Part shown: one piece after another, positions 24,940 through 34,140 of the stretch
How the letters are laid out: each line of letters begins with the position of its first letter
Numbering within the stretch: position 1 is the stretch's first letter
Assembly (NCBI RefSeq): GCF_044891285.1
Contig: NZ_JAUIYO010000004.1
Coordinates: 124,001-188,000 of the forward strand
DNA from: Pseudobacillus lumedeiriae
Lineage (GTDB): Bacteria; Bacillota; Bacilli; Bacillales; Domibacillaceae
Reading direction: 5' to 3'
DNA: 64,000 bases
Program-made: the position numbers and the translations under genes
Notes under the pieces: generated by a model
Told to the model about the DNA's origin: nothing
The model's input: only the letters and a program-made list of their open reading frames with translations
Database searches by the model: none

Positions 24940-25998
24940 TCAAAGTCTCGCGATTATTTCATTACACAAGCGATTTATTGTCTGAAGGTCTGCCGCTTGC
25001 GGATAGCACGCTGCCATTTCCTCTTTGCAGCGTTTGCTTTCAGCTAAGTACGCAGTTCCCCTGCTCATGAATGCCTTATAACGGCCGGCAATCTCCTGAA
25101 TTTCAGCCGCGTATTTTTCATCGGTGCCAGCTTTAATAATTTCCTGATACAAATCAATAATGCTATCGGTTGCTTTCTCTGGAAAATATTCATGGGGGGC
25201 AGTACTATCAAAAATAGCAAAGCCAAGCTCACGGATAATGACCATATCCACACTAGCCGGATCAAAACCGCAATGATAAATTTCTATGTCGTAGCCTTTC
25301 TCTTCCGCGGCAGAAGCAATCTTTTTAAGTACGGTCGATTTCCCTGTTCCTGCACGGCCTTTAATAAAATATCTTTTAGCGAGACCGTCTGTTAAATTCC
25401 CTACAAAATCTACGGCTCCTTTCGGCGTAGCCGCTCCTAGAAACCGGTGTTTCACCGTTGCTTTTTTACCCACAGCTGCTGAAGGAATTAATTGAGCAAT
25501 GATTTCATTACTCAGCTCATTTGCTCTGCTCTTATCGAGCTGTTTAATATAAATGGCCTCCCATTCATCATGGACAACTAGCGCTTGCTGAAAACACGTG
25601 TAGGCATTTTGCCGAGCCTCTTCCGCCTGCTCTGCTAATTGGAGAACTTTTTGCCGCTTATCTGCTGGAATATCTGCTCTGCCTGGAATTTTCACATATT
25701 GTACGTGCGGACCTGAAACAGCTGGTGCTGCCTGCTTCATTAAAATGGCCGCTGATTTTTCTATAGCAATGATCCCCTCTACTTGATCAGGATCACCCGG
25801 ACAATGCAGCAGCTCCATATCCATCCCTTTTGCCAGCATCAGATCTATGAGCTGCTGGAAACACGCTTTCTTCTCCGCTGGTGTCCCCCCGTCTACAAGA
25901 AAGACCTGCTGTATCCCTTGAAGATTCGTATCAAGCAGACTGTATAATCCTTTTGCAGTATTCCCTCTTGTAAAATAGCGAATCACATTTCCACTCAT
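24940..25998 (-). CDS. Duplicated P-loop ATPase-like protein with decayed N-terminal Walker A (PRK06851-like)
   Basis: A 352-aa protein built of two homologous halves. The C-terminal half has an intact Walker A, FIKGRAGTGKST (about 211-222), then EIYHCGFDPASVDMVIIRELG. The N-terminal half has the parallel LLHCPGDPDQVEGIIAIE, but its P-loop position reads VDGGTPAEKKACF (35-47), without GKS/T. Family members I recall have two intact P-loops. Conserved VVHDEWEAIYI helix between halves. Start ATG 25998 after AGAGGTGTGA. Function unknown; nucleotide binding by the second half is expected. Confidence 0.75.
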   Translation of the reverse strand: MSGNVIRYFTRGNTAKGLYSLLDTNLQGIQQVFLVDGGTPAEKKACFQQLIDLMLAKGMDMELLHCPGDPDQVEGIIAIEKSAAILMKQAAPAVSGPHVQYVKIPGRADIPADKRQKVLQLAEQAEEARQNAYTCFQQALVVHDEWEAIYIKQLDKSRANELSNEIIAQLIPSAAVGKKATVKHRFLGAATPKGAVDFVGNLTDGLAKRYFIKGRAGTGKSTVLKKIASAAEEKGYDIEIYHCGFDPASVDMVIIRELGFAIFDSTAPHEYFPEKATDSIIDLYQEIIKAGTDEKYAAEIQEIAGRYKAFMSRGTAYLAESKRCKEEMAACYPQAADLQTINRLCNEIIARL

Positions 25999-26206
25999 TT
26001 TCACACCTCTTCGCATCTCGTTTTAAAAGTGGGCCTCTTATCACTATATGCAAACTGGCATGATCTATGTGACTTTTTGCAGCGGGACAGGAAGTTCAAA
26101 CACGACCTTCATCAAGCTGGTAATCCGTTGCGTTTTTTTACTTGTTATTCACTTTCCTAGTGCGTTCTGCGATATTTCAAACCGATTGTTCGTGCTTTCG
26201 AAGCAT

Positions 26207-26686
26207 CTATCCTTTGATGATTTCATGTTCGGTTACTGCATGTGTAATTGTAATCAAATCGGCTGTTTTTAATTCGATTTGCCGGCCGATTTTTCCCGCA
26301 CTGACAATCAGCGTTTCCTGGGAAATGGTTCGAGGATCAAGGAATGTTGGATACTCTTTTTTCATACCGATCGGCGAACAGCCGCCTCTTATGTAGCCTG
26401 TATACTTTTGAATATCTTTTACAGGAAGCATATCTAGCTTCTTTTGCCCTGCTGCTTTGGCTGCCTTCTTTAAATCAAGTTCTGCTGCTACAGGAATAAC
26501 AAACACATAAATTTGTTTGTCCGCACTCATCGTTACGAGTGTTTTAAACACACTATCTTCATTTTTTCCGATTTTCTCTGCCACAGATACACCATCTATT
26601 TTGCCGTCGGCTGGATCATAAGCGTACATGTCGTACAGCAATCCCGCTGCATCGAGCATACGCACCGCATTCGTTTTACCTTTCAT
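26207..26686 (-). CDS. Cys-tRNA(Pro)/Cys-tRNA(Cys) deacylase, YbaK/EbsC type
   Basis: A 159-aa YbaK-family editing protein that hydrolyses Cys from mischarged tRNA-Pro. It has KTLVTMS, FVIPVAAELDLKKAAKAAGQKKL with the catalytic Lys region, GYIRGGCSPIGMKK and VSAGKIGRQIEL, all YbaK hallmarks. ATG 26686 is eight bases after AAGGGAGATG. Monocistronic. Confidence 0.9.
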   Translation of the reverse strand: MKGKTNAVRMLDAAGLLYDMYAYDPADGKIDGVSVAEKIGKNEDSVFKTLVTMSADKQIYVFVIPVAAELDLKKAAKAAGQKKLDMLPVKDIQKYTGYIRGGCSPIGMKKEYPTFLDPRTISQETLIVSAGKIGRQIELKTADLITITHAVTEHEIIKG

Positions 26687-26773
26687 CTATTTCATCTCCC
26701 TTTTGTTTTTTACGATTATAGTATCACTCTATCAGCGCTGTACTCCTATTCTCATTCGTCTTTAAATCATGAT

Positions 26774-26812
26774 AAGGCTATGTTCATGACTATTGTTGAT
26801 TGGAGCGGAAGG
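26774..26812 (+). repeat. Short dispersed repeat, copy 2
   Basis: AAGGCTATGTTCATGACTAT then TGTTGATTGGAGCGGAAGG. The remainder of the gap 26687-27034 holds only degenerate repeat-like sequence. Confidence 0.65.
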
Positions 26813-27034
26813 AACAATAGCGGCGTGGAGGCTCTCGGATCACCCCTAGAAAGCGATCACCTCCAACGAAAATCAATATTAACATATCCAAATAATCACA
26901 AAAAGCCGAGACTGCCCCAAATTAAAGTGTCAGACTCACATCAACAATATACTTTATATTTAGAAGGATAAACATCCACTGCATATAATATATTGAAGGT
27001 GAGGTCAGAACCTTATGGGACGCCCCGGCTTGTC

Positions 27035-28141
27035 TTATTTCATTAATCGTTCATTGAGCTTAACGTTCTTTTCTGATAATAAAACTGATCCTTCCTCTTT
27101 CGGCTTAATGTCAGCTGGATTCAACCCATGGCCAAGTGTGCCGTAAGTTTCTCCTGCCGAAGGATCAACAAGTTCTGTTTGAGTCTCACCGCTGTATAAA
27201 CGTGGTGTTTTATAAAGGGCAGCAAGCGCTTGAGTCATTGGCATCTCATGGTATCGTTCCGGCCATTGCTTTTTGATCTCAGCTTTCACGAGCGGATAAT
27301 ACTTAGAACTCATTCCCGGGAATAAGTGATGCTCGGTATGATATGAGAAATTAAAGTGAAGCACGTCCACCCATTTAGGTACCGTTACCGTCAGGCTGTT
27401 AGCAAGCGGATCATTGACAGGCACAAGTGGATTTAACCGATGGTTCGTGGCAATATAAGCCATGACAATAAAGTTCCCAATTAACAGCGGAATCAAAAAC
27501 GCAAATGTCCATTTCAAAGGTCCAATCAAAACGAGCAGACTGATCCATACCGTCCACGGAAAAAGTAATTGGAACCAGACAGACGGGCGCTTTTCTTGCT
27601 GAAATTCTTTTATAAAACGTTTAAACATACGCGAAGAATGAATTGTAAAGGTAATCGCTAAAAAAGCCATCTCTAAACATCCACGTACAGAAAATGGAAG
27701 CTGATAAAAAGGCTTAAACACTTTAGCCTTTGAAAACCGCTCAACCGTCGGCCAGGCATCTGGATCATTCTCCTCATCCTGTGTATGACGATGATGCGTC
27801 ACATTGTGCCACTTAATCCACAGCTTTGGACCGACACTTAAAGGGAAAAAAGCGATTCCTCCCGTTAATTCGCGAAGCCATGCTTTCCTTACGACTGTTC
27901 CATGCAGAATTTCATGGCCAAGAAAGCCCATCGCTGCAAAAGATGTGCCTAATACGATAGCAATGATAGAGTTTATCCATATATTAAAATCGGTTAAACT
28001 AATGGTTAATATCCCAGATACGACAACAATCAGATAGGCCAAACCTCCCCACAATCGTTCTGGAGCTGGTTGAAATGCCTTTTTAGGAAGATGCGGCGCT
28101 ACACGAGCGGCATACCAAGCAAATGACTGGAGCTCTTTCAA
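27035..28141 (-). CDS. Fatty acid desaturase
   Basis: A 368-aa membrane di-iron desaturase. Three His boxes are intact: HEILH (76-80), HNVTHHRH (112-119) and HTEHHLFPG (about 273-281). Two pairs of hydrophobic segments surround them. Start TTG 28141 follows GAGGGAAGG. The C-terminal 60 residues are hydrophilic. It is divergent from the UbiB-like kinase, with two FapR-like sites between. It is not obviously the DesKR-regulated Des of B. subtilis; regiospecificity cannot be read from sequence. Confidence 0.88.
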   Translation of the reverse strand: MKELQSFAWYAARVAPHLPKKAFQPAPERLWGGLAYLIVVVSGILTISLTDFNIWINSIIAIVLGTSFAAMGFLGHEILHGTVVRKAWLRELTGGIAFFPLSVGPKLWIKWHNVTHHRHTQDEENDPDAWPTVERFSKAKVFKPFYQLPFSVRGCLEMAFLAITFTIHSSRMFKRFIKEFQQEKRPSVWFQLLFPWTVWISLLVLIGPLKWTFAFLIPLLIGNFIVMAYIATNHRLNPLVPVNDPLANSLTVTVPKWVDVLHFNFSYHTEHHLFPGMSSKYYPLVKAEIKKQWPERYHEMPMTQALAALYKTPRLYSGETQTELVDPSAGETYGTLGHGLNPADIKPKEEGSVLLSEKNVKLNERLMK

Positions 28142-28252
28142 TATACCTTCCCTCTTTTCTAAATGTTAAATAATCATCTGTCATTAGCTGACTTAAATTC
28201 TGCTTTCAACAGGCCTAATCGTAACACTTTATTTTCACAGTTGTCAATCAAT

Positions 28253-28295
28253 TTATGACTTGGTACTAAAATTAGATGGTAATCCCTGGTACTAT
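28253..28295. promoter_or_regulatory. Two FapR-like operator sites in the divergent promoter region
   Basis: Site 1 (28253-28269) TTATGACTTGGTACTAA and site 2 (28279-28295) GTAATCCCTGGTACTAT each keep the TGGTACTA half of the FapR operator (my recollection of the consensus: TTAGTACC-TR-GTACTAA), 14 and 13 of 17 matches. FapR is the malonyl-CoA-sensing lipid regulator. Confidence 0.4.
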
Positions 28296-28379
28296 ATTTG
28301 ACGCATCACTGATTGTACAGAAAGCAGACCGTTGTTTTAGAATGAAAATAAATCCTGCATCCGGAAAGGAAGAAGATTT

Positions 28380-30026
28380 GTGAAAAACTTTGCTCTTTAC
28401 CGAATGTTTATTATTGTGACGATGTCAGTAAGGTTCTTTTTACAAATAACTTTTTTTCATAAAAAGCACCGCGGAAAGTGGACAAAGCAAACCACGAAAA
28501 AATGGGAAGATTTATTGAAACGCCAGGCATCGGAGTATCGGCGGACCGCCTTGCGTTTAGATGGTTTGCTCATTAAACTCGGCCAATTTTTAAGTACACG
28601 AGCAGATATTATGCCGCCCATCTTTATTAAGGAACTAGAAGACTTGATTGACCGGGTCCCCAGCGTCTCGTGGGCAGCAGTCAAAAACATCTTAGAAAAA
28701 GAGTGGGGCAAGCCGTACGATGCCGTTCTCCAAAAAATTAGCGAACACCCGATTGCATCAGCTTCTATAGGACAAGTATACAAAGCCGTTCTGCCCGATG
28801 CAAAGACAGTAGCCGTAAAAATCCAGCGGCCAGGCATTCAACAGATCATCTCCACGGACTTTAAAGCGATTCGAATTGTAATGTGGCTTGCAAGATTCTT
28901 GACCCCGTTCGGTAAACAAATAGATTTGCCGACATTGTATCAAGAGATAAAAGAAACCGTGGGGGAAGAATTAGACTTCCTAAAAGAACTAGAAAATGGC
29001 CTTTATTTCACAAAACGATATGAAGCATTCGAAAAAGTAGATATTCCCGTTTACTATGAGGAATATTCAACGGAGAAAGTACTCGTTATGGAATGGGTAG
29101 AAGGCGCCCGTGTGACGGACTTGAAGTTTCTTCAGGAGAATGGCATTAATCGCCGCGACCTTGCTGCTCGATTAATGGAAATGTTTTTAGAACAGCTGCT
29201 TCAAGAGGGAAAGTTTCACGCTGATCCACACCCGGGAAACATTTTAGTAAAAAAGGATGGAACGATCACCCTTATCGACTTCGGAATGGTTAGTTACATT
29301 AGAAAAAGCGATGCTGCCTCTATTCGACAGGGTGTAGAAGGCATTCTTATAGGAGATTACGATCAAGTTGTATCCTCTCTCGAACGTCTGCACTTTTTAC
29401 TTCCAGATGCGGATAAAGAACGTTTAAAACAAATCATTCGTACACTTGTCACTACCTACACCGAACATCATTTTACAATGGCCGATGACTTTTTAATGGA
29501 ACAGCTATTGTCAGATGTGGAAACGATCATCAAAGAACAACCCATCCAGCTGCCGAGCGAATTCGCCTTTTTTGGACGGGCTGCTTCCATATTTATTGGT
29601 ATTTTATATATCCTTGACCCCGATATTGACTTGCTTGAAGTCAGCAAACCGCTCATTTTTAAATGGTTGAAAGAGAATCCCGAACCAGGATCTGCTTCCA
29701 ATCGGACGATCTTACATTTACTCATACGATCCATCCGTCCCTTGTTATCCATTCCCCGCCAAATTGAACAAACACTGGACGAACCGCGAAAATACCGGGA
29801 ATGGCGGCAGAGGCATGGGCAGCGGCAGCTTGAACAAGCGTTTTTATTGTCTAAAACAAGAGATGCACTCCTTTTCATCGTCATTAGTCTATTCTTGATG
29901 GCTAGTACGTTTTTCCTCGAACAAGAACTTTGGCTTTATGGCAGCGGAGTGCTCGCCTTCATCAGCTTCCTCTATTATGTATCCAGCTTGTGGGCTCATC
30001 GGAAATGGCTTAAAGGGCCGAAATAG
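28380..30026 (+). CDS. UbiB/ABC1/ADCK family atypical kinase
   Basis: A 548-aa protein-kinase-like protein. The family's KxGQ motif appears as LLIKLGQFLSTRADIMP, the Ala/Gly-rich loop as SASIGQVYKA, the lysine strand as VAVKIQRPG, the catalytic loop as HADPHPGNILV and the metal site as LIDFGM. Two C-terminal hydrophobic segments (about 495-535) should anchor it. UbiB proteins support isoprenoid quinone synthesis or lipid transport; this organism should use menaquinone. GTG 28380 follows AAAGGAAGAAG. Confidence 0.9.
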   Translation: MKNFALYRMFIIVTMSVRFFLQITFFHKKHRGKWTKQTTKKWEDLLKRQASEYRRTALRLDGLLIKLGQFLSTRADIMPPIFIKELEDLIDRVPSVSWAAVKNILEKEWGKPYDAVLQKISEHPIASASIGQVYKAVLPDAKTVAVKIQRPGIQQIISTDFKAIRIVMWLARFLTPFGKQIDLPTLYQEIKETVGEELDFLKELENGLYFTKRYEAFEKVDIPVYYEEYSTEKVLVMEWVEGARVTDLKFLQENGINRRDLAARLMEMFLEQLLQEGKFHADPHPGNILVKKDGTITLIDFGMVSYIRKSDAASIRQGVEGILIGDYDQVVSSLERLHFLLPDADKERLKQIIRTLVTTYTEHHFTMADDFLMEQLLSDVETIIKEQPIQLPSEFAFFGRAASIFIGILYILDPDIDLLEVSKPLIFKWLKENPEPGSASNRTILHLLIRSIRPLLSIPRQIEQTLDEPRKYREWRQRHGQRQLEQAFLLSKTRDALLFIVISLFLMASTFFLEQELWLYGSGVLAFISFLYYVSSLWAHRKWLKGPK

Positions 30027-30075
30027 CATAGAGTTTGCTTTGCGCATGAGAAACACATCATCTAACAGAACAAAA

Positions 30076-30100
30076 AAACCGGCGTATAAAGCGCCGGTTT
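30076..30100. terminator. Terminator, mainly for trpB
   Basis: AAACCGGCG/CGCCGGTTT stem; a run of seven T follows on the minus strand. Confidence 0.85.
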
Positions 30101-30130
30101 CAGCCTATTAGACAAATGTCTACTTGCTTC

Positions 30131-31294
30131 TTATTTCTTCATCATTTCAAATACTTGTTCAACATCTTTATCACCGCGGCCTGAAATGTTTACGATGATG
30201 ATTTGATCTTTTCCCATAGCAGGCGCCATTTTGATCGCCTGTGCAACAGCATGGGCGCTTTCAAGGGCTGGGATAATCCCTTCTGTACGCGAGAGCGTTT
30301 GAAAAGCTTCGAGTACTTCTTCATTCGTCACCATATAATATTCAGCACGCCCGATTTCTTTCAAATAACTATGTTCAGGACCTACCCCCGGATAGTCAAG
30401 TCCTGCAGCAATAGAATAAGTTGGCAGCGGATTGCCTTCTTCGTCCATCAACACGAAACATTTAAATCCGTGCAAAGTAGCCGGCTTTCCTTTTGTTAGG
30501 GTAGCCGCTTGTTCTGGCTCTGCACCAATTAGACGGACAGACGGCTCATCAATATAATGAGCGAATGCACCGATCGCATTGCTCCCGCCGCCGACACAGG
30601 CGAATACTGCATCCGGAAGACGGCCTTCTTTTTCAAGAATCTGCCGTTTCGACTCCTCACTAATGACCGCGTGAAAATGTTTGACCATCGTTGGGTACGG
30701 GTGGGGTCCTACTGCTGAACCGAGTAAATAAAATGTATTTTTGTAGTTGGCTACGTAATCGTTAAGCGCTGCATCAACAGCATCCTTCAGGCGCCCTTGT
30801 CCGCTTTCAACAGCTACAACTTCTGCTCCTAAAAGCTCCATCCGGAAAACATTCAGTGCCTGACGGCGAGTATCTTCCGCTCCCATATATACGACGCAGT
30901 CCATGCCAAACATCGCACACGCAGTTGCTGTTGCTACCCCATGCTGTCCAGCACCTGTTTCAGCAATGACTCGCTTAGCTCCCATCTTTTTCGCCAGCAA
31001 AATTTGCCCGATAACGTTATTAATTTTGTGAGAGCCGGTATGATTCAAATCTTCCCGCTTTAAATATATTTTAGCACCGCCGAGCTGCTCCGTTAATTGA
31101 CTCGCATACGTTAACGGATTTTCACGGCCGACATATTCTTTCAGATAATAATTATATTCTTTTACAAACTCCGGATCATCTTTATATTGTTCAAACTGTG
31201 CAGCTAAATAGTCTAACGCTTCCTTCAATTCTGGTGGTACGAAGCTTCCTCCAAACTGTCCAAAATACCCTTTCTCTGTCTCAACTATACTCAT
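30131..31294 (-). CDS. trpB: Stand-alone tryptophan synthase beta subunit
   Basis: PLP enzyme joining indole and serine to make tryptophan. The 387-aa protein has the PLP lysine in LNHTGSHKINN (Lys90), AETGAGQHGVATA, the phosphate loop VGGGSNAIG and SAGLDYPGVGPEH. It is the TrpB1 type by sequence, yet no trpA or other trp gene is adjacent. ATG 31294 follows GAGAGGAG. Its promoter carries a CodY-like box. It may salvage indole or duplicate a trp-operon copy elsewhere. Confidence 0.92.
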   Translation of the reverse strand: MSIVETEKGYFGQFGGSFVPPELKEALDYLAAQFEQYKDDPEFVKEYNYYLKEYVGRENPLTYASQLTEQLGGAKIYLKREDLNHTGSHKINNVIGQILLAKKMGAKRVIAETGAGQHGVATATACAMFGMDCVVYMGAEDTRRQALNVFRMELLGAEVVAVESGQGRLKDAVDAALNDYVANYKNTFYLLGSAVGPHPYPTMVKHFHAVISEESKRQILEKEGRLPDAVFACVGGGSNAIGAFAHYIDEPSVRLIGAEPEQAATLTKGKPATLHGFKCFVLMDEEGNPLPTYSIAAGLDYPGVGPEHSYLKEIGRAEYYMVTNEEVLEAFQTLSRTEGIIPALESAHAVAQAIKMAPAMGKDQIIIVNISGRGDKDVEQVFEMMKK

Positions 31295-31320
31295 CTGTCT
31301 TTGCTCCTCTCGGCTACAAA

Positions 31321-31371
31321 AGTATTCTGAAAATTATTTACTACTATATCAATTCATTATTTATTCGTCAA
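31321..31371 (-). promoter_or_regulatory. trpB promoter with CodY-like box
   Basis: On the minus strand TTGACG (31366-31371), 17 bases, TATAGT (31343-31348), then AATTTTCAGAATACT (31321-31335), which matches the CodY consensus AATTTTCWGAAAATT at 13 of 15 positions and overlaps the expected start of transcription. Confidence 0.65.
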
Positions 31372-31469
31372 TTACCTCTTCTATGAGGCAAGAAGAATAT
31401 TAAAAAGTAAGCTTTATTAAACTTCCCTGCTGAGTGCACTCGCTTTCTTCTCCAGTCAACAGAGGGGCA

Positions 31470-31501
31470 AAATCAACAATAGTCAGTCATTAACATAGCT
31501 A
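31470..31501 (-). repeat. Short dispersed repeat, copy 3
   Basis: Minus strand reads TAGCTATGTTAATGACTGAC then TATTGTTGATT; four extra bases are inserted relative to copy 4. Confidence 0.6.
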
Positions 31502-31507
31502 AAAAAA

Positions 31508-31570
31508 TAAGCCGCCTTAGATCGAGCGTACTGCATATTGTCTGCAGTATCAGCTCGTCCAAAGCAGCTT
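31508..31570. terminator. Long terminator hairpin after purU
   Basis: Arms AAGCCGCCTTAGATCGAGCG and its imperfect complement, loop ATATTGTCTG region, with T-runs at both outer ends. Confidence 0.75.
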
Positions 31571-31573
31571 TTT

Positions 31574-32476
31574 TTATTGAAACACAATGGTTTTATTTTC
31601 GTGAACGATCACACGATCTTCTAAGTGCCACTTGACCGCTCTTGCAAGTACACGGCGTTCAATGGAGCGGCCGATTTTCTTTAAATCCATCACATCGTCC
31701 CGGTGGTTTACCCGTTCGATATCTTGTTCAATAATCGGACCTTCGTCGAGATCATTTGTCACATAATGCGACGTTGCACCAATCAGCTTCACCCCGCGGC
31801 TATGAGCACGCTCGTACGGACGGGCACCGATAAACGCCGGAAGGAAGGAATGATGAATGTTAATAATTTGATTTGGAAACGCACTGACAAAATCAGACGT
31901 TAAAATCTGCATATAGCGGGCAAGAACAATCAAATCAATATCATGCTCTTTTAACAGAGCGATCTGTTCCTGTTCTACTTGTTTGCGAATGTCTTTATTA
32001 GCGGGGATATAATAGAATGGGATGCCCAGTGATTCTACCATCCCTCTCGCATCCTCGTGATTGCTGACGACAAGCGCAATGTCTGTCGGCAAGTCGCCGC
32101 TTTGCCATTCCCATAGCAGCTCAAGCAAGCAATGGGGCTCCTTTGAAACAAAGATAGCCGTCCGCTTTCGATCTTCTGCATAGGTAAATTGATAATCCAT
32201 AGAAAATGTATCTGCCAACTCTTTAAAATCCGCTTCCATCGCCGCTTGTTTCTCTACTAACTGCGGACAGTCGAATTCGATGCGGATAAAAAACGTCCCG
32301 CCTTCTGGGTCATTGGAATACTGGCTCGACTCAATAATATTCGCCTGATGGTCAGCTAAAAACTTGGAAATGGCAGCAACAATCCCCGGACGATCCGGAC
32401 ACTTGACAAGCAGTCTGCCGCGGTCTTTATACTCTTTCTCCCGTGTAAAAGGGCTTATTTTCACATTTTTATCCAT
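31574..32476 (-). CDS. purU: Formyltetrahydrofolate deformylase
   Basis: Hydrolyses 10-formyl-THF to formate and THF. The 300-aa protein has an N-terminal ACT domain (GRLLVKCPDRPGIVAAISKF) and a formyltransferase-like catalytic domain with VLARYMQIL, the catalytic Asn/His in INIHHSFLPAFIGARPY and the Asp in LDEGPIIEQ. Same length as B. subtilis YkkE. ATG 32476 follows AGGCAGGG. It is divergent from kynB, which also yields formate; the link may be chance. Confidence 0.92.
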   Translation of the reverse strand: MDKNVKISPFTREKEYKDRGRLLVKCPDRPGIVAAISKFLADHQANIIESSQYSNDPEGGTFFIRIEFDCPQLVEKQAAMEADFKELADTFSMDYQFTYAEDRKRTAIFVSKEPHCLLELLWEWQSGDLPTDIALVVSNHEDARGMVESLGIPFYYIPANKDIRKQVEQEQIALLKEHDIDLIVLARYMQILTSDFVSAFPNQIINIHHSFLPAFIGARPYERAHSRGVKLIGATSHYVTNDLDEGPIIEQDIERVNHRDDVMDLKKIGRSIERRVLARAVKWHLEDRVIVHENKTIVFQ

Positions 32477-32621
32477 AATAAAACCCTGCCTTTTTGCGAT
32501 AATCAATAATCCATTATACTATAAAAGAGGAATGAAAACAGTTTTCTTTGATAAATTTATATTGGTATCTTTAGTTAATCAAAAGGTTATCAAATATACA
32601 AATCAGGATGTGACAGTGATA

Positions 32622-33257
32622 ATGAAATCAAAATGGATTGATATTTCTCAGCCGCTGAACAGCCGGATTGCCCACTGGCCTGGTGATATTCTCTTTTCTT
32701 ACAAACTATCTTTTACAAAGAAACAAACCGGATCTGTCAACATTGGTCAAATGACAACGAGTCTGCATACAGGTACACACATTGATGCTCCCTTTCACTT
32801 TGACTCCGAAGGTAAAACCGTGCTTGAACTTGATTTAGATGTGTTTATCGGCAAGGCCCGAGTCATCGATGTCTCCCACTTCGAAGAAATTGGGACGAAG
32901 CAGCTAAAAGAATTTCACTTAGAGGGAACCGAACGGCTGCTTTTCAAAACAGTCTCTGCAAGTCAGCCTCACCTATTTCCGAAGAAGACAATGCCTTTTC
33001 GTCCAGATATCGGTCCATTTCTCAAAGAAAGCGGTATTTGCTTAATCGGTGTGGACGTACCTTCTGTTGATTTGCTCGAAAGCAAAGAGATGGCAGTGCA
33101 CCACTCCCTCCACAAAAATAACATTCACATTTTGGAAAATATCGTGCTTGATCACGCGGCGCCCGGTGACTACGAACTCATTGCCCTGCCCTTAGCCATT
33201 GAAGGAGCTGATGGGAGTCCTGTCCGCGCTGTGCTCCGTCCGCTCTCCAATAACTAG
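32622..33257 (+). CDS. kynB: Kynurenine formamidase (arylformamidase)
   Basis: Hydrolyses N-formyl-L-kynurenine to kynurenine and formate. The 211-aa cyclase-family protein has the metal motif HTGTHIDAPFHF (about residues 49-60) and begins KWIDISQPLNSRIAHWPGD. A longer frame runs back over purU but its N-terminus is not cyclase-like, so I use ATG 32622, with only a weak AGGATGTG upstream; GTG 32610 is an alternative. First gene of kynB-kynA-symporter. Confidence 0.9.
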   Translation: MKSKWIDISQPLNSRIAHWPGDILFSYKLSFTKKQTGSVNIGQMTTSLHTGTHIDAPFHFDSEGKTVLELDLDVFIGKARVIDVSHFEEIGTKQLKEFHLEGTERLLFKTVSASQPHLFPKKTMPFRPDIGPFLKESGICLIGVDVPSVDLLESKEMAVHHSLHKNNIHILENIVLDHAAPGDYELIALPLAIEGADGSPVRAVLRPLSNN

Positions 33258-33273
33258 GAAAGGAAGATCAAAT

Positions 33274-34116
33274 ATGACAGCCCAAAAAAAGAACTCCTCA
33301 AAAGAAACATCCATTCATACAGATTTCACTCATCACATGACCTACGGAGAATACTTGAAATTAGATCAACTTCTTTCTTCCCAGCAGCGCTTATCTGATC
33401 ACCATGACGAAATGCTGTTTATTATTATCCATCATGTAAGCGAGTTATGGATGAAGCTGATTATTCATGAAATGAAAAGCGCCGTTTCCTCCATTCAAAA
33501 AAATGAGCTTCAGCCAGCCTTTAAAATGCTGGCACGCGTGTCAAAAATCCAAACTCAAATCATTCAAGCTTGGGATGTCCTATCTACCATGACCCCTTCT
33601 GAGTATATGGAATTCCGCGGCAAACTGGGGCAGGCTTCCGGATTCCAGTCTTATCAGCATAGACAGATTGAATTTCTACTTGGCTATAAAACACCTCATA
33701 TTTTAACAATTTATCAGAAAGACCCTGCACTTCATGCTATATTAGAAAAGGATTATCGTTCACCAAGCATTTACGATGCCGCCATCGAAGCCCTTTCCCG
33801 CGCCGGCTTTCGGATCAATCCCGATTTACTCAAACGTGATTACTCTATCACCTATACAGGGGACCCAACAGTTGAAGCCGCTTGGCTGAACGTATACAAT
33901 GATGTGAAAACTTATTGGGACTTGTATCAATTGGCTGAAAAACTGATCGACATAGAAGACTGGCTTCAGCAATGGCGCTTTCGCCATATGAAAACAGTTG
34001 AAAGAATTATTGGATTTAAGAGGGGTACAGGCGGCTCATCAGGTGTACAATATTTACAGAACGTGCTTGATCATCGCTTTTTTCCGGAACTGTGGGATTT
34101 ACGCACGAAGCTCTGA
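33274..34116 (+). CDS. kynA: Tryptophan 2,3-dioxygenase
   Basis: Heme enzyme opening the indole ring of tryptophan to N-formylkynurenine. The 280-aa protein has the distal His/aryl pocket in FIIIHHVSELWMKL (His53/54), GFQSYQHRQIEF, the heme-ligand His238 in WRFRHMKTVERIIG and the flexible KRGTGGSSGVQYL loop. AAAGGAAG precedes ATG 33274, and only 16 bases separate it from kynB. KynA should act before KynB. No kynureninase gene follows. Confidence 0.95.
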   Translation: MTAQKKNSSKETSIHTDFTHHMTYGEYLKLDQLLSSQQRLSDHHDEMLFIIIHHVSELWMKLIIHEMKSAVSSIQKNELQPAFKMLARVSKIQTQIIQAWDVLSTMTPSEYMEFRGKLGQASGFQSYQHRQIEFLLGYKTPHILTIYQKDPALHAILEKDYRSPSIYDAAIEALSRAGFRINPDLLKRDYSITYTGDPTVEAAWLNVYNDVKTYWDLYQLAEKLIDIEDWLQQWRFRHMKTVERIIGFKRGTGGSSGVQYLQNVLDHRFFPELWDLRTKL

Positions 34117-34140
34117 CTTTTTAATAGAGAAAAGGTGAAT

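Noticed and set aside
26048..26272. 74-codon plus-strand frame
   Set aside because: Mostly antisense to the YbaK-type gene and without a start signal.
32364..32621. N-terminal extension of kynB overlapping purU
   Set aside because: The sequence is antisense to purU and not cyclase-like.
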